Positions 1-10,604 of a DNA stretch of 64,000 nt are shown here, in pieces. The translations under genes and the position numbers were made by a program. Origin of the DNA: Triangularia verruculosa (Eukaryota; Ascomycota; Sordariomycetes; Sordariales; Podosporaceae); the NCBI GenBank assembly GCA_033296885.1, contig MU863895.1, forward strand, positions 1 to 64,000. Reading direction: 5' to 3'. A model generated the notes under the pieces. It saw nothing but the letters and a program-made list of their open reading frames with translations, searched no databases and was not told the origin of the DNA. Numbering within the stretch: the stretch's first letter is position 1; each line of letters begins with the position of its first letter.

Positions 1-94
<94 letters not shown>
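1..94. repeat. (CA)n dinucleotide microsatellite
   Basis: An uninterrupted CA run of 47 units that begins at the window edge, so its full length is not visible. It lies about 730 bp beyond the 3' end of the alpha-actinin gene. Such a run is likely to be length-polymorphic; no function is implied. Confidence 0.97.
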
Positions 95-96
<2 letters not shown>

Positions 97-821
97 CGAA
101 AAACAGCCCAAGTTCTTCCAACAAAAAGAAAAAAGAAAAACAAGGAAATGTCTGACCACACCCTGCGAGCTCCCAAGAAAAAAAATATCAAGGCCGGCTA
201 TAACAAACACACATCACACTGTTCTGGAGCAAAAAATGATTCCGGGGGAGATATCCATAAGATGTATGTCCGGAAACTCCGACCTCAAGATTTTCGTTCT
301 TTTGGGATGATACATACCCCCTTACGCCTTCCAAAGAAGCAACCTGGTACCACGGTAAGAGCAGTAACTCACTCTTTTATTTCTCTAATCCTACTCCCCC
401 ACCCCGCCCCCTTTCCCACCTCCCTTTCCCACCTCCCTTTCCTATTCCCATTTGCTTTTTTTTTTTTTTTTTGCAGAGAGAGAGAGAGAGAGGTAAGAGG
501 AAAAAAAAAAACCAATTCGACCTCCACCTATCCACCATCCATCCACCCAATATGCCTTCCATCCCTCCACCCCATCAAACCAGCTCATCACCACCCAACC
601 AAGCCAGCAGCAGCAGCAGCAGCCAAAACCAACCACCCCGACCGACCGACCGACCTGATATCTGATGCTACCTAGGTACATAAACCATACCACCCCACAA
701 AAGACTAAAAATGAAAAAAAAAACCCATATAGAGATACCAACCAAAATAAGCCCTCAAGCAATGGCAAAACAGTAACGATATCCCGCTTCCCCCCCCCCC
801 CCCTCCCCCTTTCCTAACCCC
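95..821. other. 3' flank of alpha-actinin gene, simple-sequence rich
   Basis: No gene is supported here. The stretch holds a poly-T run (about 456-472) directly followed by an (AG)n run (475-492), a (CAG)6 run (605-622) and a poly-C run (about 790-803). Open frames across it are built from these low-complexity tracts and lack conserved features. Confidence 0.7.
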
Positions 822-3514
822 TTAATACCCATTCTTCCCACTAGCCACACTCCTCACACTCTTCGTCGGACTCGCCCTCCCCCCATTCGTACTATCCCTG
901 AGCTGCTGCTGCTGGCCCCCACTCCCACTCAATATACTACTCCCACTGCTCAACGGCCTCTGCCCCTCCTCCGCAATCAGCCTCTCCATAAACGCAATAT
1001 AATCATACTGCTTCATCCCCCTATCCTCCTTCACATCCGGCCCCCTATGCTCCGGAATGATCTCCACCAGCTTCTCAATCACCTCGTCCGGCACCAGACT
1101 ATGCCGCAAGTCAATCTCCGTCACATACGGCTTCCCATCCGCCACCTCCTTAAAGCTCTGGAAAACCTGCTCCGCCGTGTTCTGGTCCTCCGTCACGTCC
1201 ACCATGAACCGGATAAACTGCTCAAACGTCACCCTGTCGCGCCCGTTGGACGTCGCGAGGAAGTACTCGTGCATTTCGTCTTCCGAGAACACCAATCCCA
1301 ACGAGGCTAAAGCGGCAGAAAACTCAATTTCCGACAGCGAGTTGCTGTCGTCTCTGTCAAAGTGGCGGAAGACGGATTCGAATTCCTCCAGCTGGATCGG
1401 GGTCAGATTCGTCATGCTTCGCGCTACGACTTGGTTGTCCAGGAAAGCAAGTTTTTTCGACACGGAGGATTTGACAAGCGACAGCTCGTACACCAGCTCG
1501 TCGTACGTGTACGTGGTGAAGTCGTTTTCTTCGATATTGGCCTCTTGGCACTTTGCGTCCACTGCCGCGATGGTCTTGAGGTAGGCGTCTAGAGGTGGTA
1601 AGTTATCCGAGAGCTTCCGGACGTGATGCAGCTGGTCTTCTACGTCGCCTTCTAGCCCTGATATGGCCAGTTGCATTGTGTTGAGGGCCAGAGCAAAGTC
1701 GTTTGCCTTGTCAGCAAAAGACTTTCTGAGAGCGTTTTTGATGCTGTTTTGTGTCAGTGAAATGCTTAAACTCCAAAGAAGGGAAAATTCCTACTCTCTG
1801 ATGGTCTCGTTGATCAATTGGCCACGTGCCATTTCTGACTTGGTCAGGCTTGACCATTCCCTATCAAGCGTATCTAGACTCAAGTGTGCTGGCGGGTCGT
1901 ATGGTCGAAGCCGATATGTCCCCAACTTGGTCTTGATATTACCCAACAGCGTCGCCAACTCGCTCTTTTCCGCTACCCACTCTCTCTTGATGCCTCTCTT
2001 GTAAGACGCGAACTCGCCTGCTTGCGCCTTGGCATCGGCATATGTCCCCTCAAACTTGGCAGTCTGCCAGCTCTCAATCTGAGCACGGATGGCCTTGAGA
2101 AGGGCGGCCATTCTCCGCTCATAGGCACTCTGCATCTCCCAGGCGCCCTGCATGTTGTTCACAAACTTCTCCACGCGGCGTCCGGCGTTCTCTACCTTTT
2201 CCATCTGAGAAAAGGCATGGAACCAGTAGGCAATATACGTCATGAGCGAACGCTCATCAGGCTTAGCCACATCGCACACGTCTTCAACATCAAGCAGCTT
2301 GGGGATACCAATCTCCTTATGAGCGATATCGAACGCCAGCTGCATGTTGCCTCTGTGGTCCGACTTGTCGAGAGCATCGTAGTCGATTAAGTCAGGACGG
2401 TGGATATCAAGCAGGGCACAGAATGCTAGACCATCGTTCCAGCTCGCACTGAAATCTCGTACATCGACCTCGTCGTAACATGCTGTTTTACGTTGACACC
2501 ATAGAAGTAAACCTTCTTTGGCTGTCATACCCTCCTCGTTAATGTCACTGATGGTGAAGCGCAAAATAAGCGTCCATATCAGCCCTAGGATAATTTTTCT
2601 GTTTCCGTCGACGACATCCTCGGCGCCTATATTGGTCATTTGGATCCCTCGGGATTTGATGAAATTGAGGGCTAGATTGGCATTTTCGAAGCGCTGCACG
2701 CGCAGCTTTGGTTTGGCGGCATATCGGCCGAGTGATTCGCCCGAGAGACACTCGAGGAGGTGGATGAGCATTACCTGTCGAGATGGGATGCACGGGTTAG
2801 CCTCGACGCACGCAGTTCACAGGCTGGAGAATCAATCAAACATACGCCATCACTCAGGTCCTGCACGAGGTCCTTGACCTCGAGGTTCCTGACTTCCAAC
2901 TTTGTGTTTAGCCATTTGGTAAACGTCTTTTGCTGGACGGTAATCCAGCGCTGCTGCTCGGCGAAGGCCATCCTGGTCAGGCCCTGTTCGTGGGGAGGTT
3001 CGGTGGCGGCGAGAGCGGCGGCGGGGGTCGAGGCCCGCTTGAAGCGGCCTTTCTTTGAAGTTTCCCTCTTGCTGGCGAGTGCTAGGCTGGTTGAGCCTGA
3101 ACGCTGCAGTCGGGCGGCATGCAGCTGTTTGGCGTCGCGACGGCTGCGAGTGAGTGGCCGTTGGGATGGTGTAGGTGGGTGCTGTCCAGGTGGGGATGCC
3201 GATTTGGCGGTGGGGATCTGTTCGGGGCACTCGGTGCTGTGGCTAGTGCACGATGATGCGCTGCTGACAATGGAGCACCGCCTGTTGTTGGTGTCGTCTC
3301 CGTCAAAGGTCGACCAGGGCGAGGATCCAGACGAGCCGGCGGAGGAGGCTACCGAGTACACCGAGAGCGAGGACGGGCGGGTGACAATGTCGCTGTGGCT
3401 GCCCGAGTGGTGCTGTAAACAATCGAGATCAGGGAATCGCTCCAACCCCACGCTGTTGCTGGGCAGACCTGCTGCCGGCTGCCCGCCAGCGGCACAACTG
3501 TCGAGTCCCACCAT
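822..3514 (-). CDS. alpha-actinin, F-actin cross-linking protein
   Basis: Three exons: 3514-2846, 2774-1795 and 1743-822 (introns of 71 and 51 nt), giving 856 aa. After about 180 Ser/Arg-rich, probably disordered residues come two calponin-homology domains forming an actin-binding domain (around residues 185-420; first CH includes TFTKWLNTKL and, across intron 1, DLSDGVMLIHLLE). A short spectrin-like helical rod follows, then a C-terminal EF-hand pair; the first loop DRDDSNSLSEIE keeps Asp/Ser/Glu ligands, the second (around NGRDRVTFEQF) is weaker. The family cross-links actin at the cytokinetic ring and septum. Joining the exons restores ALRKSFADKANDFALALN between rod and EF hands, which supports intron 2. 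The first ATG gives the long N-terminus; a later Met (codon starting at 2971, MAFAEQQ) would start near the usual family start. Ser/Gly-rich tail at the C-terminus. Confidence 0.9.
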
Positions 3515-5587
3515 TTTTACGATAACGATAAGAAAATAAGGTTGGTCCCCAGATCGGATGCACCACGCCGAGCCGGCTCAGGGGTCTGTGGTACTTGGAC
3601 AAAGGGAGTCGAACAGCGCCAGGCTTCGAGAACAAGACAAGATGCAGCATGTGTCTTGAAGGTGTGACACTGGGTATTCATCGTTTATATCTCTTTCCTC
3701 AAATCCTCCAACAGGCAACTCCCATGATCTGTCCGGCACGGTAACTGCAGTGCTTGGCGGACACTCTCCCACACAGAGAGGATGAAACACCACGGTTCAA
3801 GGTCTCCCGTCCCAACAGCAGCCCGCCGGCCCTCTGTCGTTCATGCATCTTGTCAATTATTTTGACATGCCGCAGACTGGTGGGACTCCGGCCTCGCGCT
3901 GATCGCAGAGTAGGGCGAGATCGTGGGTCCCGACTCTTTGTTCTCGGTGGGGGGAGAAGACGATCCGAAGTTACAGTTGCCACTGTGAACCCTGACTGCT
4001 GGGCAGCGGGACATCGATGCAACTCCATCCAGTGGGTATCAACTCGCCGGTGCCAGCTCTTGGTGGGAGGCAGAGTGCCCTCAGATCCTTTTATGACATG
4101 TTGTCTTCCCTCTAAAATGTCAGTCTCGGCCAGCCACATACGGCCCGCCGTTGCATGAATGTGAGGCCCTCCAAGCGAGCAGAATCCGACGGCATCTGCC
4201 TCATATATAGCCTATGAGCACCGTGATCTATTTAGCCATCAGGCCCTCGGGTCGCCACATGTCGGACTGGACAGAAAACTGGTGGTTTCGAGCCCAATTA
4301 ATTCCAGGGCTATTTTTCTTCACTCTTTACCCAGTACATAGCAGAATGTGGATGTTAAGATAGTACCAGAAAGCAAGCCAATATATCTAAGTCTCTTGGC
4401 CCGATCTGTCTAATCTCGAGGGGTGCTAGCCAGGCAGCCCATCTTTCAAGAAGTCGTTGGTGCCAAAAGACACAGGCATATACACCTCGATACAGGTTTG
4501 AAAGGATTCAACGGCATTTCGACATATGCTTCGCGGACTTGTCCCGACTTCTCCATCTATGAGCGGTCATATTTCATGATTTCTTGTGGTCAAGCAGCTC
4601 ACTCAAATTCCGAGCCTCCGACAACCACATCGTAACAGTCATCTTTTGTGGTGGCATCAAGCTGCAGTATTCGCAGCACTGACGGCTGTTACTTCCCCAT
4701 CGCAAGTGTCCCGGCCCATGGAGTCTGCCCATCTCGTCAGCGGACCCTGAGGAAGATCACCTCCTGCTCGTTATGGCAGCTCTCAGGGTTGAATAGACTG
4801 ATATATATCTGACATCTTCATCATTCTGTGCAGTGACGGCGTTCTCTCGTGGTGTACCCGAACGTGATCAGATGCACCCTTCAGGCAGGGGACCCACTGA
4901 TCTGGACAACCGTTGAACCCCATCTGTGGGGCGATCAGATCCGTTGACAGCTACCCAATGGTAGGTCATCATTTGGCCCCACTCATGCAATTCACTTGCC
5001 TGGCCCGAGCTTGGCAGCACTCACCGCTCGAGCTACCGACGCCAACCCCGCTATTCTGCCGGGTACCTGCCCCAAGCTTGCTTGGCTTAACTTTTTTTTG
5101 ACGTCCCCGCAACTCGGCGACTCTCCTCCACCAAAACACAGCAACACAGACCGACCTGCGACTTTGCTGCCACCACAACAGCTGCAATACAAGAAGTGAC
5201 CCCCGTTCGCCGTTACGCCGAGAATCCTCGGCGAGCTGCTCATTGCTTCATTGTATTCAGAGAGTAAGTAACCATCCGCTTCCATCGCGCAATTCCCGTT
5301 TTCCTCCTTCGACCATCATCTTTTCTTCAACCCCAGTCGAGTCACCTAGACTGCCACTTCACCGTCCCATCTCACTGCCCCACCTACGCCACAGCTTCCA
5401 GATCAACACATTCACTCTTGGTTCCCTTCCATCCACACACATTTCGAGGCCATCGCCCTGGGCTGTAGCCAATCTGACAATCGCGCAGGTGTTTTCGCTT
5501 CGATCTGCCAGCCTGTAACAATCACAATCGCACCTTCATCCGACCACACAAAAGCTGTTGTTGATCAAGCCAAGGATCACATCAACA
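3515..5587. other. divergent intergenic region, alpha-actinin / PUS7
   Basis: Two kb between two divergently transcribed genes. No conserved coding sequence is visible on either strand; the open frames are short and compositionally unlike the neighbours. The last 350 bases are pyrimidine rich, as expected of a transcribed leader. A possible 5'-UTR intron of the PUS7 transcript runs from about 5264 (GTAAGT) to 5336 (CCCCAG), but no clear branch site is seen, so this is weak. Confidence 0.6.
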
Positions 5588-8500
5588 ATGGCTCAGCGTC
5601 CCAACACGCACCTGCCCGCGGTGCGGCTGGAGACCGAAAAGAACCTGGGCATTACCCATCGTTCTGCTGCCCTTAACTTCGCCTGGACTGGTGATATCCG
5701 CAAACGGTAAGTGTTGATGGCGTCAATTCGTCCCTGTCCCTGTCGTGATCTTTGCTGACCTCTTCGCAGTTACACCGACTTCCTTGTGTACGAGCTCAAC
5801 ATTAATGGGACTGTCGTCCATCTTCACGACTATGTCGAGGACAAGCCAGCGACCTCTCCTACCGAGAGCCAGTTCCAGGTAAGTCGATCACTGGTTGAGA
5901 GCATTTGAGTGACAGATTATGCTGACTTTAATTCCAGAACAAATCGACTGCTCTTGTTCCTGTGCCCACTGTTCCTCGCACACAGGAGAACAAAGGCCCT
6001 CTGGTTGTTCATGAGATTTCCGAGGTGGACCAGCAAAAGCTCATCAAGCTGATTGGCGAGACCACAGCCAAGAAGCTGATTGAAGTCGATGGCAATGTCC
6101 AGCGCAAGGTGCTTATGAACCCCGAGAACCGCACCGTCATTTTCGACCCAATCGATGATCGCTCTCAACGTGCCGAGGTTCATCAAGAGATCCGCCGCAT
6201 GTTCAACAGTCGTGTTGAGACTGTTGCCAACTCCTCGGGCGTCATTACTGCGACTCCTTCCAAATGGGCTGTCAACCGCAGCAACAATAGCAACCGCAAC
6301 CCTAGCCAGGGCTTTAGCTCACGTCGCGACAATCACAACAATCGCCAAGACCGCAACATGAGCTTCGCCAAGTTGGGCGGCGAGTATCTTCATCTCACCC
6401 TCTACAAGGAGAACAAGGACACAATGGACGCCATCAACACCATTGCCCGCTTACTGAAGATCAAGGCCAACAACTTTGGTTTCGCTGGCACCAAGGATCG
6501 TCGCGCCGCCACTGTCCAGCGCATCAGTATCAAGTATCAGCGAGCGTCAAACCTGACCTGGATGAACTCTCGCATTCCCAATGTCAAGGTCGGCGACTTT
6601 CAGCACAAGCAGCAGCCGCTCGGTCTCGGCGAGCATGGGGGCAATGAGTTCGTCATCACCCTCAAGAATTGTTATCCTCTTGGCGGAAGCGAATGCTCTG
6701 TTGCTCAGAGGATGAAGATGGTTCAGCAGGCCGTCGAATGTGGCCTTGCCTATCTTCATCACAATGGCTACATCAACTACTTTGGCCTCCAGCGCTTCGG
6801 CACCCATACCATTGGCACCCATCTTTTGGGCACCAAGATCTTGCAAGGCGATTTTGAGGGTGTTGTCGATGCCATCCTTCACGTTGATGACCATTACATC
6901 CAAGAGGCATTCAACCAGGTCGCCCCTTCTTACGGCACCAAGCGTGGGTTCGACCAGGGCCATGGCCACCACTCTTCCAATGGCAACAATGCCAACAATG
7001 CCAACAATGCCAATCGCGATGACTACGAACGTGCCCGTGCTATCACCATTTGGAAGACGTCCAAGAACGCCGCGAAGGCTGTGGAGATCCTGCCCAAGAG
7101 ATTCAGTTCTGAGATCGCCATCATCCGTCATCTTGGCAAGAACTCAAAGGATTTCACGGGCGCCATCCTGAGCATCACGCGTAGTATGCGAATGATGTAC
7201 ATTCACGCCTTCCAATCTTACATCTGGAACCACGTTGCCTCTCGCCGTTGGTCCAAGTATGGTGCTCGCGTCATCAAAGGCGACATCGTCGTGAATGAGG
7301 ATGCTGAAGTTGCGCCTACTCGTCACAGCGACGACGAGGCTTTTGACACCTATGAAGATGATGAGCCTGAGGGATCGTTCCCCCAAGTCCACGTGGTCAC
7401 TGCTGAGGATTTGGCTGCGAACAAGTACACCATCTTCGATGTCGTCCTGCCCACTCCCGGCTATGATGTCGTTTACCCTCAAAATGAGATTGGCGAGTTT
7501 TACGTCGAGTTCATGGCCAAAGAGGAAAATGGAGGGCTGAACCCCTACGATATGCGTCGCAAGAATCGTGAGTTCTCACTCAGCGGCAGCTACCGTAATC
7601 TGATGGGTCGCTTCATCATTGAACCTGAGTACGCCATTCGGGCCTACTCCGATGATACCGAGCAGTTGTATCCCACAGACTTGGACTTTGCCACTCACAA
7701 GAAGGCTCAGCAAAAGAAGGATGCCCCTCAGCCCAAGCCTGCCAGCCAGGCTGCCAGCTCTTGGAATGCCTTCGCAGCCAATCCTGCTGCTTTTGATGAT
7801 GCTCTCGCTGAGTTCCAGCGCCGACAGAAGGCCAGGGAAGAGCCTGCTTCCGATGTCAAGGCAGTGATCAAGGAAACCTGGGTGCAGACTGGTGTCAACG
7901 ACTCCGCTAAGCGCGTAAAGCTTGCCCGTCACCAGCAAGAGATTGAATCTGAGCCCAAGTCTGAGAGCGACACTTCCTCTACTCCTGAGTTTCAGGCTCG
8001 CCTGAGGTCTATCCTTTTCCCCGGCAGCACAGATGCCGCGCCTGTCACTCCTCAACAAGATGTCGATATGGCCGAGGCTCAGTGCCCTGCGACTCCAGCC
8101 AGAGGCCCTGCTTTCAAGCTGAAGTCGCCCCCAGTTGGCAAGGGAGTTTCCCTTCTGGAGCCGCACTCTCCTGTTGCTGAGCCTACCGCTCCTCTCAAAC
8201 AGAAGCCATCGCAGCCGTCTGAGGATGGCGGTCTCATTGTCTCCAAGGGCCCCAATGCTTCTGGGACTCGAGGTATTTCCGATACTTACTACGAACTTGG
8301 CGGTAATGACCCTTTTGCCGGACAGGTCTCACCCCCTACAACCGCTGCGCCTAAGGAAAACGACGCTGTTGCTGTCAAGAGGGGGGCCAGTGAATGGTAC
8401 GACAAAAAGGAGTTGGCTGGTCTTCTCGGCAATTCGACTTCTGACACCAAGACTGAGGAAGACAATTCCATGGCCCTCGTCAAGGTTGAAGATATCAAGC

Positions 8501-8715
8501 CGGATCCCACCGTCGAAGAGTTGATCAACGGCGTCCCCTTGCCCAAATTTTACACGGCCTCTAACAACCCGCTGTTGTCGCCCAAAAACATTGTCGATGT
8601 CAGCTCTCTCGATCCCAAGGCGCGTAAAATTGCTGTCATTCTCAAGTTCCAGTTGAGGAGCAGCAACTATGCTACCATTGTGCTCCGCGAGCTCATGGGC
8701 ACTACCATCGAGTAG
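5588..8715 (+). CDS. PUS7: tRNA/snRNA pseudouridine synthase, TruD family (Pus7)
   Basis: Exons 5588-5706, 5770-5878 and 5938-8715 (introns of 63 and 59 nt) give 1001 aa. The enzyme isomerises uridine to pseudouridine in tRNA, U2 snRNA and mRNA. The TruD catalytic signature GTKDRRA is at about residue 260, with its Asp as the nucleophile; FAGTKDRRAATVQ, NYFGLQRFG and GSYRNLMG are typical family motifs. A low-complexity Asn/His stretch sits near residue 415. A Lys/Pro/Ser-rich insert of roughly 300 residues (about 655-945) separates the TRUD core from the terminal family motif KFQLRSSNYATIVLREL; the yeast protein is about 680 aa, so this insert explains most of the extra length. The ATG at 5588 follows CAACA and yields an N-terminus ending in frame with RYTDFLVYE, a conserved early motif. 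No intron lies in the long third exon. Confidence 0.95.
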
Positions 8716-10604
8716 TGGCACCACTTTTCAACCTCACAAAACGGCGGCGGGTGGCTTCGCATGATCAGTTGAAGCTATCGGCACCACGACGAGACTGTAC
8801 GGAAACGTCTTGTCTACTACACTATTAGGTGTTTTCTGATCGCATTTGAGGCGATTCCATCGCGTCTCACTACTTTGTTGTGTACACATTTACGGATACG
8901 CGGCCTCTTTTCATGGCTTCGATCAATTAGCATTATAGCATGGATATCTTGATTTGTACACTATTTTGATGCACTACCACCAACATACGAAGGACATCGA
9001 CTCGATCTGTTTGCACGCAATCGCCATTCAATTAGCGACAGCGAGCGTTGCTATTAAGTTGGCGACAGCAAGCATTGCAAGCAGTCACCAAAGCCAGAGA
9101 CTTTTGTTCAATGCACACCGAAAGCTCCCATTCAGCTGGGGACATATCGGACAGCCGCTCTCATTAGGTTGGGGGGGCACACTATCTGCAGGAAGCTCCC
9201 ATTAAGTTGGGGACACTACCAAGAACATGATCTTTTGGCGCAACAGGAGGCTCCCATTAGGTTGGGGACGGTACTGTTTCTTGAGGCGTTGGAGATTTGT
9301 CTGGACCATTGGTGGTCATTTTTTTTCCTTTTTCCTCATTCCGCATGGAGTTGGACTTGGGTTGGGACTCATAAAATCGGCGTTTGGGAACATAGACCGG
9401 CAAAAGTTGGGGATGATTGTTTCTTTCTTTGTCTCTCATTTCTTTTCTTCTTCTTTGGTCGTCAAGATTTGATTGATTATAAGAGATACCCCCTTTTGCG
9501 ATTTGAGGAAAAACAGGAAGGAAGATACCCGAGGATGAAAGGAAACGGGAGGGAAAATGTGTGGATGATGTAGGAATATATGGGACAAGAAAATGGAAAT
9601 TGACCAAAGAAGAAAAAGGAACTCAAAACGGGGTTAGGACTAGGGTATGGTGGGACCATGGCATCTGAGACACAGCAAGCACAACAAGGTTTTCGGTTTT
9701 CTTTGATCCTCTCAATATTAGAGAGAAGAGTGGTAGATGAAGGACTGATTTAGCTAGAGGTCATGGGCTGGTTAATAGAGAGAAGTCTACTGCTATATGT
9801 GTTTTTGTGTTTTTGATTTTGTTGTTGGTGGTGGTGATGGGTGATGTGATGTATGTTAAACAGGAATAGAAGTGGTGTTTCTGCTCCCAAGGTATACACC
9901 TAACCCGAATGTCAAGTGGGAGTGGAAACACGTGTCTTTATGCGTAATACTTGACTTTTGTTGCTGATTTCTTCCTCGCTTGTCTTGAAGCCCATCTTCT
10001 CCGTTATCTTGGACTCGATGGGATATGCGTAGAGTTTGGGGCATCTGTAGAGGGATAGATACAGGGGCCAAATAGTCGAAGGAAGTTAAGGAAGTTTAGT
10101 TGAGGAATAAGTCCACTTCTATCCAAGTGCGATGTCAGTTGTTGTTAGCTGTGTAGTGGTACGAACGAAGACCGGACGGGTGGGATCTAGAGGCTCAACA
10201 CCTCAGATTTAAGCACCTCAGCGGTGAAGGCGATGGGTGGTGGTGCTACGTATCCAATGTCCTTCTGAGCATTTCGAGGAGCACACAAAATTTGACTTGT
10301 CAAGAGATATGCTCAGCAAACGAGATAGGCACATTGTGAATTCGCGATGGTATATTGCGTGCGTTGTGTATACATTCTCATCTCATCTCATAAAAAAAAG
10401 ACCAGTACACCGAAAACGGGGCATAAAGCTGTCTATAAAAACTCCCTTCTTTCTCCAAAGTTTCCCAAATCCCTAGAAACCGCAACGCCAGTTTTTGATA
10501 TAAAACGCTCTGTTCAGTCTTGTTGCTTCCCCATTCCCATCCAAAAAAAATACAAATACACATCCACCCCGTGCTTGCTAGAAACCTCAAAGCAGAACCT
10601 CTCT
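8716..10604. other. convergent intergenic region, PUS7 / SSL2
   Basis: 1.9 kb between two converging genes. It contains the repeated motif described at 9023-9270. The remaining sequence shows poly-pyrimidine runs near 10440-10650 and no supportable coding region. Confidence 0.6.
9023..9270 (+). repeat. six dispersed copies of a ~20-nt degenerate motif
   Basis: A motif of the form GCTCYCATTARGTTGGGGAC occurs at about 9023, 9049, 9124, 9157, 9194 and 9249, all in the same orientation. The last four copies are close to each other in sequence; the first two are diverged (CCATTCAATTAGCGACAG and CTATTAAGTTGGCGACAG). Spacing is irregular (about 25-75 nt), so this is not a simple tandem array. In the best copies TCCC and GGGA could pair around an AT-rich loop. 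The block is 300-550 bp past the PUS7 stop codon and could be in its 3' transcript; no known element is recognised. Confidence 0.7.

Noticed and set aside
148..675. Plus-strand frame of 175 residues near the window start
   Set aside because: It runs through poly-T, AG and CAG tracts; no conserved feature and no splice context.
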